This document shows, in pieces, positions 8,709 to 17,289 of a DNA stretch of 64,000 nt (position 1 is the stretch's first letter; each line of letters opens with the position of its first letter). The notes beneath the pieces were generated by a model. The model was not told the origin of the DNA and did no database searches. It saw nothing but the letters and a program-made list of their open reading frames with translations. This stretch comes from Bifidobacteriaceae bacterium (lineage in GTDB: Bacteria > Actinomycetota > Actinomycetes > Actinomycetales > WQXJ01), in NCBI GenBank assembly GCA_031267825.1, contig JAIRYJ010000004.1, positions 1 to 64,000 on the forward strand, read 5' to 3'. The translations under genes were made by a program, and so were the position numbers.

Positions 8709-9236
8709 TCAACTCAGCTTGACGCCTTCAAGAGCCAACAAAGCCCGCTTAATCTGCTCGGCGCCAGCGTAACCACCGAGCGTCCCGTCCGATCGGATAA
8801 CCCGGTGACACGGCACCACGATCGGTAACGGGTTGGCGGCGCAAGCCTGACCAATCGCCCGAGCCGATCCAGGGTGACCCACCATCTCAGCCACCTCGCC
8901 ATAAGTTACCGCCCGGCCATACGGCAAAATGTTGAGCTGTTTGACGACCTGCAACGTCAAACCATTGGCCAGCCGCAAATCAAGCTTCAAATCAAACACT
9001 CGCCTAAGATGGTCAAAATACTCGTCGATCTGCCGTTTGGCGGGGTCAAGTCGCTCCGGATGATGCACCACCCGGGCATTCAAAGCTTGAGCCGTGTCAC
9101 GCACAACACGGTCATAACGGTCAGCTTCGAAGGCGATTTTGGCTAATCCCTTGTCAGAGGCGAATAAGCCTAAACGGCCAACCGGGGTGTCCATCGTTGA
9201 ATGAGCCAATGTTAGGGAGGGCGAGGTCTCTGTCAC
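8709..9236 (-). CDS. ogt: Methylated-DNA--protein-cysteine S-methyltransferase
   Basis: The protein removes O6-alkyl groups from guanine by irreversible transfer to its own cysteine. The active-site motif PCHRV contains that cysteine (residue 143 from this start) and is preceded by the DNA-binding helix region with the arginine finger (SARAIGQA). The fold and length (175 residues) fit the Ogt group. I chose the GTG at 9236 because GGGAG lies eight bases upstream; an ATG at 9266 in the same frame is the alternative. The gene runs into the aminotransferase gene with a 12-base gap, which looks like a two-gene operon without obvious functional link. Confidence 0.95.
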   Translation of the reverse strand: MTETSPSLTLAHSTMDTPVGRLGLFASDKGLAKIAFEADRYDRVVRDTAQALNARVVHHPERLDPAKRQIDEYFDHLRRVFDLKLDLRLANGLTLQVVKQLNILPYGRAVTYGEVAEMVGHPGSARAIGQACAANPLPIVVPCHRVIRSDGTLGGYAGAEQIKRALLALEGVKLS

Positions 9237-9431
9237 GCGATCATTCTCCCACCATGGCGCGGCCAATTCACCAGTCGGGTAGCCTTTGTTGTCGCCGTTG
9301 GCTCAAACCGGACGGCATCGGCCGGTCATCTTTCGTGCCTGACCAGGCCGCCAAACATAAACCGCCAAGGCTAAAGCACTGCGGACAAGCCGCTAGCCAT
9401 CAGCCGCCAAGGTAGAGAAAGTGAGGCCGCG

Positions 9432-10430
9432 GTGCCGGTCAACTCACGCCACCTGCGGGCCAATCTGCTTCTACTGGCAGCGGCCGTCATGTGGGGCATG
9501 GCGTTCACGGCTCAGCGGGTCGGGGCTGAACATGTTGGCCCGCTGACCTTCAACGCTGTGCGTTTCGCCATGGGGGCGGCCCTGATCAGCGCGGTGGCGC
9601 TGTTCCTTGATTTCAGGCGGGGTGTCAGCCCGCGCCGACGGCGTCAGATGCGCCGCGATGTGATGCTGCCGGGCTTGGCTTGCGGAGGCCTGCTGACATT
9701 AGCGACCGGCCTGCAACAGATCGCCATCAAAGACACCACAGCCGGCAACGCCGCCTTTGTGACTGGCCTCTATCTGCTTTTGGTGCCTTTGTTCGGGCTG
9801 CTGGTTGGCCACCGGATCAGCTGGTTGACCGGGGCCGGAATCGCTTTAGCCTTAGGCGGGCTGTATCTGATAGCCGGAACATCGTCTTTCAGTTTGACTC
9901 AAGGCGACGGCCTGGTGATGGTTTCAGCGGTTTGCTTCGCGCTTCAGATTCTGGCGGTTGACCATTGGGTTAACCGGCTACCAGCCTTACGTTTCGCTGC
10001 CGCCCAGTTCTGGACCTGCGCCATCGCTTCAAGCATCGGTGGTCTGATATTTGACCGTCAGCCGTTCGGCAACCTTGAGGCGGCCGCTGTGCCGCTGGCT
10101 TATGGCGGTCTGATTTCAGTTGGTTTGGCTTACACCTTCCAGGTGCTTGGCCAGCGTGACGCTGAACCAACCCCGGCCGCCTTGATTATGGCTTCGGAAA
10201 CAGTTTTCGGCGCGCTCGGCGGAGCCATCATGCTGCATGAAAACATGGGTTTACGTGGCTATGGCGGGGCTTTAGCGATGACCGCTGGAATAGTGCTGTC
10301 GCAGTTGTCGCGGCCAGCCTCACCGGCCGCGCATGCCGCCACCGGCAGTCCGCCCAAAGTGTGGGGTGACCCAGGCGGCACGGAGCCACCCGGGCCACCC
10401 CGAGCGGGCACCGGCCGTCCTCCCCGTTAG
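9432..10430 (+). CDS. EamA-family (DMT superfamily) transporter
   Basis: The 332-residue protein has about ten hydrophobic helices in two EamA repeats. The first opens NLLLLAAAVMWGMAFTAQRV, a typical DMT start. The second begins near residue 160. The last 35 residues are Pro/Gly-rich and soluble. Such proteins export amino acids or other metabolites, but substrate cannot be read from sequence. It starts with GTG, and a GA-rich tract (GTAGAGAAAGTGAGG) lies just upstream. It stands alone between ogt and an intergenic region. Confidence 0.9.
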   Translation: MPVNSRHLRANLLLLAAAVMWGMAFTAQRVGAEHVGPLTFNAVRFAMGAALISAVALFLDFRRGVSPRRRRQMRRDVMLPGLACGGLLTLATGLQQIAIKDTTAGNAAFVTGLYLLLVPLFGLLVGHRISWLTGAGIALALGGLYLIAGTSSFSLTQGDGLVMVSAVCFALQILAVDHWVNRLPALRFAAAQFWTCAIASSIGGLIFDRQPFGNLEAAAVPLAYGGLISVGLAYTFQVLGQRDAEPTPAALIMASETVFGALGGAIMLHENMGLRGYGGALAMTAGIVLSQLSRPASPAAHAATGSPPKVWGDPGGTEPPGPPRAGTGRPPR

Positions 10431-11008
10431 ACAACCGGGCCCTAGGACCGGTAACGCAACCAACCATCACCTTTACCGGCCCCGTCTCGTGGTCCATGGC
10501 GTTGGAGGCAGCCAACACGCGCGGACCACGAGTTATCCAGGAAAGGACGGCTGGCCGCAACCAGTTCCGGCCATGGCGCCGCGCCTCTCCCGTACCGAAA
10601 TGTTCCCGCCTGGCCAGGGTCAAGTGGGAGCCGGTCAGACGGCTGTCTCAAGTCAGTTAAGCGGCAAATCAGGCACCAGCCGCAATACCCAGAAAAACCA
10701 CCCCGAAATGGCCAAATTGGAGCTAAACCAGCAGCTCAGGGGCCGATAAATTGTTGTGTCGAGGATGGTCCAAAACGCCGAAAGCCCGTCCTGGCGTCCG
10801 TCACGGAACGGACTCCAAGACGGGCTCCAAGCCGACCAAACCCCGGCCCACAACCAAGGCTTGCGGCGTTTCGGCTGGTAACGGCCTCACCGCCGTCACA
10901 CCACGCCAACCAAACCGTTGCCAGCGGGCACCCGCCCACCTTCCTTCGGCGACCAGCCGGGCCGTGGCCTAGTACGGCTAAGCCGCCCCCATGAGGTGAA
11001 AACGACCT
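10431..11008. other. Intergenic region, no gene seen
   Basis: About 580 bases between two convergent genes. The open frames that cross it have no recognisable family, no convincing start context and Arg/Pro-rich composition. An inverted repeat lies at 10783-10826. A stretch read on the reverse strand near 10660-10740 gives a short hydrophobic segment but has no start codon, so I do not call a gene. Confidence 0.6.
10783..10826. terminator. Inverted repeat between convergent genes, possible terminator
   Basis: AGCCCGTC (10783-10790) pairs with GACGGGCT (10819-10826), and an inner TCCGT/ACGGA pair extends the stem. There is no T-run, so factor-independent termination is uncertain. The position between convergent genes makes a transcription-end role plausible. 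Confidence 0.4.
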
Positions 11009-12211
11009 TTATCGGGGCTGACCAATGGCGTCAAGCAAATCCTGGAACCAGGGTTTGGTGACATCAAAAGTCTTACCACCCTTGATCCGGTCAAAAGCGA
11101 TGGCGGACAGAATGTCTCCGTTGTCCTCATCATGCCCAATCAACCCGGATTGGCCGCGTAGCGCGCAGTCAACCGCCAAATCAACCATTGACTGGATGAG
11201 GAGCAGATCACGCTCATTGGCCCGGGCTGAACGGGAGAAATAGCCCGACTTCTGGACCATTGTTTTAAGCGCGCCCATCCGCTCAGCGAACTCCCGGGCA
11301 TACCACTGGCCCGGGTTGATCGTGTCTAGTTTGACGTGCCCAAACGGGTCACGTAGAACGTCCTGGCCAGAGACTTCCATCTCATGGACAATCGTCTCAA
11401 CGCCGGCTCCTTCAGATAGGAAAACGTTGACGTTACCGGTCCGGTCCATAATTTCTTTCAACCGGGCTGATTCGCCTACCAGGTCCAGTTCAAGTTCTGG
11501 GACGTAAACCCCGTGAATGTCCCACCGTTCTTTGGACAGTCCAAGGCTCGGGTTCCACTCCTGTTCGCTCAGCCAACGGCGGTATTCGGTGGCGGCGGCG
11601 GCCGTCAACCAGCCGCAGTTGCGTCCCATGACCTCATGAACTATCAACATCCTGGGGTTCGAACGGTGTTCAGCGATGATGTTCTGGGCAAAGATGGCGG
11701 TTTGTTCGGCCGCTGTCCAGGCGCCAAGTGATTGTTTGACGGGTATCACGTCGTTGTCGATTGTCTTCGGCAACCCCACCACTGTCAGGCCGTAACCATG
11801 CTGGCCCAGGTAACTGGCCAGGTCAGCGGCTGTCGTGTTGGTGTCGTCGCCACCGATCGTGTGGAGCACGTCGACTCGGTCTTGGCGTAGCCGTTCGGCC
11901 GCCGCCGCCAGTGGGTCAACCCCTTTGGCTACCAGGCCACGGCGCGCCAGATCGGCCGCGTTGGTCAGTTTGACGCGGGAGTTACCGATCGGGCTGCCAC
12001 CGTAGCGGTGCAACAAGCCGGCCTTCGCCCGTCCTTCCTGGTCAACTAGATACGAATCACCGGTCAGCAAGCCGTAATAGCCGTACTGGTAGATCAGGAT
12101 CTCGGTACTGGGCGCAAGTTCGGTGTAACGCTCAATCAGCCCTCCAATAGCGGATGATAGGCAGGGCGCGAAGCCCCCGGCGGTCAAAATAGCCACACGT
12201 TTGACGGTCAT
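11009..12211 (-). CDS. pfp: Pyrophosphate-dependent 6-phosphofructokinase
   Basis: Reversibly phosphorylates fructose 6-phosphate with pyrophosphate, giving a glycolytic and gluconeogenic step. The 400-residue protein has GGDD at 120-123; in ATP enzymes the fourth position is usually Gly, and the Asp marks PPi use. The catalytic PKTIDND (148-154) and MGRNCGW motifs are present. The frame extends upstream to 12304, but the ATG at 12211 has AGGAG seven bases before it and the family begins there. The gene follows the acyltransferase gene plsC on the same strand with a 94-base gap. It complements gap, pgk and tpiA further right. Confidence 0.95.
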   Translation of the reverse strand: MTVKRVAILTAGGFAPCLSSAIGGLIERYTELAPSTEILIYQYGYYGLLTGDSYLVDQEGRAKAGLLHRYGGSPIGNSRVKLTNAADLARRGLVAKGVDPLAAAAERLRQDRVDVLHTIGGDDTNTTAADLASYLGQHGYGLTVVGLPKTIDNDVIPVKQSLGAWTAAEQTAIFAQNIIAEHRSNPRMLIVHEVMGRNCGWLTAAAATEYRRWLSEQEWNPSLGLSKERWDIHGVYVPELELDLVGESARLKEIMDRTGNVNVFLSEGAGVETIVHEMEVSGQDVLRDPFGHVKLDTINPGQWYAREFAERMGALKTMVQKSGYFSRSARANERDLLLIQSMVDLAVDCALRGQSGLIGHDEDNGDILSAIAFDRIKGGKTFDVTKPWFQDLLDAIGQPR

Positions 12212-12305
12212 GGAATCTCCTGCTTGTTCTTGTCTGATCTTTTTCCGGGCGCCGCCTGCTCGCGGCGCGCAATGGTCAGTGGTCTTCGCGACGGACCTGG
12301 TCAAG

Positions 12306-13103
12306 CTAAAGCGCTGGCCCGTCTGACGTGTTATCTTCTGGCGGGGCGATCAACGGTTCCAGGTCGGCTGGCCGACTGTGATCACCAGGCGCGTCGGTCG
12401 GGCCTTCTGAGGCCGGGGCGGGTGCGCCGGAGGCCAGCCGGGCCCGCATCGTGGCGGCGTAAACATCAACATATTCCTGGCCGGATAGGCACATTATCTG
12501 GTACATGATCTGGTCAGTCATATCGCGTAAGACTTCCCGGTCAGCTTCTTGCCCACGGTATCGCGAAAAATCGATCGGCTCACCGAAGACAATCCCGATC
12601 CGCACCCGTTTAGGTAAGCGCCGACCGGCTGGTTGAGCCTCATTCGTGCCAGTCATCGCCACTGGGATAACCGGCACCCCAACTTCTAAGGCCAGCCGGG
12701 CGACACCCGTCTTGCCACGGTAGAGACGCCCATCCGGTGACCGGGTGCCCTCAGGGTAAATACCAAACAAATGTCCCCGTTCCAGGATTTCGCGGCCCTT
12801 TTCGAGTGACGCCACAGCGGCGGCGCCCCCGGCCCGGTCAACTGGGACCATGCCAACACCCTTCATGAAGCCCGCCGTGAGGCGCCCCTTCAGCCCCCTG
12901 CCAGTGAAATAGTCGGCTTTAGCCAGGTAAAACACCCGGCGCCGCAGGACGGCGGGAACAAACACCGAATCAAATACAGCTAAATGGTTTCCCGCCAGGA
13001 TGGCCGCACCCTTGGCGGGAACGTTGCCGGCTCCGCTGACCCATGGCCGGTAGACGGCCCGTAACAGGGGCGCGACCAATGCTCGCGCCAGCCAGTAGAA
13101 CAC
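12306..13103 (-). CDS. plsC: 1-acyl-sn-glycerol-3-phosphate acyltransferase (PlsC family)
   Basis: Acylates lysophosphatidate to phosphatidate in phospholipid synthesis at the inner face of the membrane. The HX4D catalytic motif is His40-Asp45 (NHLAVFDS) and the glycerol-phosphate site EGTRS is at 118-122. A hydrophobic N-terminus fits membrane association. The last 35 residues are Pro/Asp-rich and probably disordered. Several PlsC paralogues are usual in actinobacteria, so acyl acceptor specificity is not certain. It is divergent from the hypothetical gene at 13343. Confidence 0.9.
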   Translation of the reverse strand: MFYWLARALVAPLLRAVYRPWVSGAGNVPAKGAAILAGNHLAVFDSVFVPAVLRRRVFYLAKADYFTGRGLKGRLTAGFMKGVGMVPVDRAGGAAAVASLEKGREILERGHLFGIYPEGTRSPDGRLYRGKTGVARLALEVGVPVIPVAMTGTNEAQPAGRRLPKRVRIGIVFGEPIDFSRYRGQEADREVLRDMTDQIMYQIMCLSGQEYVDVYAATMRARLASGAPAPASEGPTDAPGDHSRPADLEPLIAPPEDNTSDGPAL

Positions 13104-13342
13104 CTAAGTCCCTCTCGCCAATGGTGATTTGCCCTCTCACTCTATTAGAGCCTTCCAAAAAGCGGGCCGCCGCTTAGCCTTTTCCAGCCGCCGCCGCCCA
13201 GATTTGACCGCCCGACCAGCCAAGACGCCGAAGATAGAAATAGTCTTGGGGCCAGCTGGCCGGTTTCAAAGCCCAGCAGCGGCCATCAACCCGGCCAAAA
13301 CGGCGCGATTTGGTCTGATCGGCTTGAAGTAGAGTTTGGCCT

Positions 13343-13966
13343 ATGACTAGGGACCGGCCGGGCCCAGAAGTTCCGGGCGAGCCTGATTTTGACCGCCGGT
13401 GGCAGGATCTGGCTCAGCAAATCAGCCAGGAGTTACCGCCTGACCTGCAACATTGGGTTTCCGCTGGGCCATCGGGCGGGCCCTTGGGCGGGGATCGCGG
13501 CCATGTTGTTTGGGGGACTGACCCCGACGGTTGGCCACCAGCCGAAGATTCCTTGGACGATGCCGCCCCTCAGGTTGGCGGGTCGGGTCGGTCAGGGCCG
13601 GAACAGCCCGAACCTGACTGGTCGGCTGAGCCCGGCTCAGACATACCACCTGGCCAGTTCATCCCGCCGTCGGCTGCCTCCGGTCCACGCGACTGGATCC
13701 CACCAGAAGAAGACGATCATTTTGAGCCACCCGAGGCGCCACCGGTCCTAGCTGGCAACCCAGTTGTGATCGCGTCCTGGGTGGGGCTGCTAGGTGGAAT
13801 CGCGCTGGTCTTCGGCTGGGTCATGTTCGGCGGCCGCATGCCGGTGGTTTGGGCTCACCTGGGCTTGGTTTTCATTGTTGGCGGGGCGGCCGCGCTGATT
13901 TCACGTCTGCCCCGGGGACGCCCGCCGGACGGCGAACCCTCCGGCAGCCAATCCTCCGGCGACTAA
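13343..13966 (+). CDS. Hypothetical protein with two C-terminal membrane helices
   Basis: I do not recognise this family. The 207-residue product has a Pro/Gly/Asp-rich N-terminal 135 residues, probably disordered, followed by two hydrophobic helices at about 143-165 and 171-190 and a short charged tail. Actinobacteria have many such tail-anchored proteins with a DUF308-like pair of helices. The ATG has no clear ribosome binding site; TAGAGT seven bases upstream could be a -10 element giving a leaderless mRNA. It sits between divergent plsC and convergent leuA. Confidence 0.7.
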   Translation: MTRDRPGPEVPGEPDFDRRWQDLAQQISQELPPDLQHWVSAGPSGGPLGGDRGHVVWGTDPDGWPPAEDSLDDAAPQVGGSGRSGPEQPEPDWSAEPGSDIPPGQFIPPSAASGPRDWIPPEEDDHFEPPEAPPVLAGNPVVIASWVGLLGGIALVFGWVMFGGRMPVVWAHLGLVFIVGGAAALISRLPRGRPPDGEPSGSQSSGD

Positions 13967-14018
13967 TCACCGGCGGCGACTAACCCAGACGCCGAAGCCC
14001 CAGAGGCCGGGTACCTAA

Positions 14019-15749
14019 TCAGCGCAGAGCCCGGTTGATGGCGCTGATGACAGCTTTGAGTGAGGCGGTCACGATCGACGGGTCAATCCCAACCCCCCAC
14101 AACACCTGACCTTCGACTTCACACTCAACGTAGGCGGCGGCCGAAGCATCGCCACCACCAGACAAAGCGTGTTCCGAATAGTCCAGCACCGAGACCGCCA
14201 AACCGAATTCGCCCAAAGCGTTGATGAAAGCGTCAATCGGGCCGTTACCCAAACCATTTAGTTTGATTTGCCCATCACCGTCACGCAAACCAACCACAAT
14301 CGAATCAGTCCCATCAGCCGGTGACGAATCGATCCTGGTGGACAGCAATTCGAACCGCCCCCAACGGTCCAAACCATCCGTCCCGCCGGACGGCAGATAT
14401 TCATCCTCGAAAGCCAGCCACAGCTTGTCAGCTGTCATTTCGTGGCCAGTCAAATCAGTTTGACGCTGGATCACACCAGAGAACTCAACTTGTAGCCGCC
14501 GTGGTAAATCAAGCCGGCCAGATGACTTGATCAGATAGGACACCCCACCCTTACCGGACTGAGAATTAACCCGGATGACCGCCTCATAGGTCCGTCCCAC
14601 ATCACGCGGGTCAACCGGCAGGTAAGGCACCTGCCAAGTCATCGACGGTTCATCGGCGCCCTCGGCCACGGCTTTAGCCTCACGCAGGTCAAGACCTTTC
14701 TTGATGGCGTCCTGATGCGACCCAGCGAACGCCGTGTACACCAGGTCGCCACCGTATGGTGAACGTGGGCCAACTTCCATCCGGGTGCAACGTTCAACCG
14801 TCCGGCGGATCGCGTCAATGTCTGAGAAATCAATCATCGGGTCAATTCCCTGCGAGAACAGGTTCATCCCTAAAGTCACCAAGTCCACGTTGCCGGTCCG
14901 CTCACCTTGGCCAAAAAGGCAGCCTTCAACCCGGTCAGCTCCAGCCATGACAGCTAGTTCAGCCGCTGCCACAGCACTGCCACGGTCATTGTGAGGGTGA
15001 ACCGACAAGGCGATGAATTCACGCCGTGACAGGTGACGGCTCATAAATTCGATCTGGTCGGCGTAGACGTTCGGGGTGGCACGTTCAACTGTGGCCGGCA
15101 AGTTGAGGATGATTTCACGTCCCGGCTCGGGCTGCCAGACGTCCATTACAGCTTCGCAAATCTCCAACGCGAAATCGATTTCTGTGTCGATGAAGATCTC
15201 GGGGCTGTACTCGTAACCAAACTGGACGGCATCGTCCAAGTATTTGGCGGCGAAGTCAATCACGTCACGTGTCCCGTCAACCGCCAACCGGACCGTACCC
15301 GCCTTGTCTTTGTGGAAGACGACTTCCCGGAAAACCGGAGCGGTGGCGTTGTAGAGGTGCACTGTGGCGCGCGGTAAACCAATCAACGACTGGACTGTCC
15401 GGTCAATCAGGTCGGTCCGGGCCTGGGTTAGGACCGAGCAGGTCACATCCTCAGGGACGGCGTCTTGCTCAATCAGTGAGCGCACAAAATCAAAATCAGT
15501 TTGTGAGGCGGACGGGAAACCGATCTCGATTTCCTTATAACCCATGGCGACCAGCAGGTCAAACATGATGCGTTTGCGGGCCGGGTCCATCGGCTCGATC
15601 AGAGCCTGGTTGCCGTCCCGCAGGTCGGTTGACAACCAGCGTGGCGCCTTGGTGATGCGTTTAGATGGCCAGACGCGGTCAGGTAGATCGACGGCCGTAT
15701 ACGGCACGTATTTGTGAAATGGCATGCCCGAGGGCTTTTGGCGGTTCAT
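14019..15749 (-). CDS. leuA: 2-isopropylmalate synthase
   Basis: Condenses acetyl-CoA with 2-ketoisovalerate in the first committed step of leucine synthesis. The 576-residue protein is the long actinobacterial type: STDLRDGNQ at the start of the HMGL-like TIM barrel (metal and substrate binding), a metal-binding SVHPHNDRGSAVAAAELA stretch, and a C-terminal allosteric domain that senses leucine, ending near residue 576. It stands alone; leuB, leuC and leuD are not nearby. Expression is probably controlled by the leader peptide and terminator just upstream (15792-15865), in addition to feedback inhibition. Confidence 0.97.
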   Translation of the reverse strand: MNRQKPSGMPFHKYVPYTAVDLPDRVWPSKRITKAPRWLSTDLRDGNQALIEPMDPARKRIMFDLLVAMGYKEIEIGFPSASQTDFDFVRSLIEQDAVPEDVTCSVLTQARTDLIDRTVQSLIGLPRATVHLYNATAPVFREVVFHKDKAGTVRLAVDGTRDVIDFAAKYLDDAVQFGYEYSPEIFIDTEIDFALEICEAVMDVWQPEPGREIILNLPATVERATPNVYADQIEFMSRHLSRREFIALSVHPHNDRGSAVAAAELAVMAGADRVEGCLFGQGERTGNVDLVTLGMNLFSQGIDPMIDFSDIDAIRRTVERCTRMEVGPRSPYGGDLVYTAFAGSHQDAIKKGLDLREAKAVAEGADEPSMTWQVPYLPVDPRDVGRTYEAVIRVNSQSGKGGVSYLIKSSGRLDLPRRLQVEFSGVIQRQTDLTGHEMTADKLWLAFEDEYLPSGGTDGLDRWGRFELLSTRIDSSPADGTDSIVVGLRDGDGQIKLNGLGNGPIDAFINALGEFGLAVSVLDYSEHALSGGGDASAAAYVECEVEGQVLWGVGIDPSIVTASLKAVISAINRALR

Positions 15750-15791
15750 GTGGGATTGCTTCCTGAATTGACTCGATCATGGCCGGGCAGC

Positions 15792-15836
15792 AAAAACACC
15801 GCGCCAGGGAGCCAGCCAGATTAGGCCCTGTCGCGG
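15792..15836 (-). terminator. Attenuator terminator hairpin of leuA
   Basis: On the reverse strand CCGCGACAGGG (15836-15826) can pair with CCCTGGCGCGG (15809-15799), ten of eleven positions, and is followed by a TGTTTTT run. This is a good factor-independent terminator located between the leader peptide and leuA. Its first arm overlaps the end of the leader ORF, as required for ribosome-controlled attenuation. Confidence 0.78.
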
Positions 15837-15865
15837 CGAGGAAGCAGCAGATTGCGGATTCGCAT
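15821..15865 (-). CDS. leuA leader peptide (14 residues, three consecutive Leu)
   Basis: Reading from the ATG at 15865 to the TAA at 15821 gives MRIRNLLLPRRDRA, with leucine codons CTG CTG CTT in a row. It ends 71 bases before leuA. Leucine-rich leader peptides that control transcription attenuation are known upstream of leuA in actinobacteria. When charged leucyl-tRNA is short the ribosome would stall at the Leu run and prevent the terminator hairpin. A TAAACT -10-like element lies ten bases before the ATG, so the transcript may start very close to it. Confidence 0.8.
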   Translation of the reverse strand: MRIRNLLLPRRDRA

Positions 15866-16296
15866 GACGCCGTACAGTTTAGCCCACCAAGCGAGCCAGG
15901 CCGCACCAAGCACCCGTCCAGCCATGGTTGGGTGTCTGACGGGAGTGTTTCGGGCGGTTGGCTAGTCCCCCGGCAGCGGTCCGGTAGGTAGCGGGTTCAT
16001 CCAGTGGACGATGCCGCCATCCCGGGCGGTGCGTGACCCGCCGTCCCAGGCGGAGGGCGTGGTTCACCACCCCTTACGTCCCGTCGGCTCGAGCATCCCA
16101 ATCTAACGATTTAGTAACTGCCCGCCGGCAGGCCGTTTTGACTTGACGCGGCCCGCCGACCTGGGCATAGCATGCCATGCGGCGCATGTCTCGTATCACG
16201 TGAGCCGAACCGGATCTTCTGCCTCGCGGCCTAGCCGTTGGGTGACGGACCGGTTCCGCAGTACCTCCAAATCACTACTTTGCCACAGGAACCCGA
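15866..16296. other. Intergenic region between divergent leuA leader and PQ-loop gene
   Basis: About 430 bases without a recognisable gene. Its left end must hold the leuA promoter; TAAACT (reverse strand, 15881-15876) fits a -10 element, but I see no good -35. Nothing else is evident. Confidence 0.5.
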
Positions 16297-17289
16297 ATGA
16301 CCCTTGGTCTTGTCCTTGGCTGGCTCGGCGCCGTCACATCAGTAGCTGGTTGCTTGCCGCAAGCCGTCAGGCTAATCCGACACCGGGACGCCCACGGCGT
16401 ACCGCCGCTGACCTGGGCTTTATGCTTCGGCGCGGCGCTGGCTTGGCTGTGGCATGGCGTGTTGCTGGCGCTGCCTAACCTAATCGCCACCAATACGGCC
16501 GTCACCTTAGCTTCTTTCGCCGTTCTGGTTTTGTTACACCGTGTCACCGGGCTGCCGTTGCGTTATTTCATTTTGATCGCCTTGGCTGTCGCGCTGCTCA
16601 TTGGCACGGTCGACACCTTGCTCGGAACTGTTGTATTCGGCTTTGTTGTTCCGCTACCGAACGCTGTTGGCGCCGTCAACCAGGGTGTTCAGCTTGTCCG
16701 CGCCCGGTCTGTCAGCGGTGTGCCACTACTTGGTTTGTCAATTAACGTCATCAACGGGGCGGTCTGGCTGGTCTGGGCCATACTGCAAGGCGAGGCCGGG
16801 ACGGGTATCGCCAGTCTGATCGGTGGCTGCCTGGCGACCTTCAACTTGACTTGGCGCATCCTACGGGCGTGCGGTCTTAGAGCCCTTGGCCGGCCAAGGC
16901 CCGTCAAACCTTCTAAGACGCTGACCCAGAAGCACAGCCCTGATCATCTAGCGCCGTCCTGGGCCATGGCTCTTCCAGCCGCCACGGCCGCCCCCAGTAT
17001 TGGTGCTTCATCCAAGCCGGAGGCCCGGTGCGGTTCAGGTACCACCTTTGAGGAGCCTCGCGAGGCGGCCAGGCCGGCCGCTAACGGGCCTTCAACCAGG
17101 TCCCAGGACCGCGCGATTGAACCTCCAACAACCACGCGGTCCGCCCCGAAAGCTTTGACCGACGGTCCCACAATCTCACCTAACAGCTTGTACGCCCGCT
17201 CTAGTACCCCGCCAGCGACTCCGTCCCCAGCGCGGGCCAACTCGGCGATTTGGCGGACATCCAGCTCGCGGCCGCTGGCCAGAAAGTAG
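16297..17289 (+). CDS. PQ-loop (SWEET/SemiSWEET-like) membrane protein with long antisense tail
   Basis: Residues 1-195 hold about seven hydrophobic helices and two PQ-loop-like motifs: CLPQAVRLIRHRDAHGVP near 19-36 and a partner with VNQGVQLVRARSVSGVP near 127-143. This layout is that of sugar or small-solute carriers of the SWEET/MtN3 clan. From about residue 216 the frame reads the opposite strand of the ROK kinase gene and becomes Pro/Ser/Arg-rich, so only the first two thirds looks like an evolved protein. Either the stop codon was lost or a frameshift removed it. The ATG at 16297 is followed directly by the first helix. Convergent with the ROK gene. Confidence 0.75.
   Translation: MTLGLVLGWLGAVTSVAGCLPQAVRLIRHRDAHGVPPLTWALCFGAALAWLWHGVLLALPNLIATNTAVTLASFAVLVLLHRVTGLPLRYFILIALAVALLIGTVDTLLGTVVFGFVVPLPNAVGAVNQGVQLVRARSVSGVPLLGLSINVINGAVWLVWAILQGEAGTGIASLIGGCLATFNLTWRILRACGLRALGRPRPVKPSKTLTQKHSPDHLAPSWAMALPAATAAPSIGASSKPEARCGSGTTFEEPREAARPAANGPSTRSQDRAIEPPTTTRSAPKALTDGPTISPNSLYARSSTPPATPSPARANSAIWRTSSSRPLARK

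Noticed and set aside
10228-10853. Several forward and reverse open frames between the DMT transporter and pfp
   Set aside because: Arg/Pro-rich, mutually overlapping, no family and no start context.
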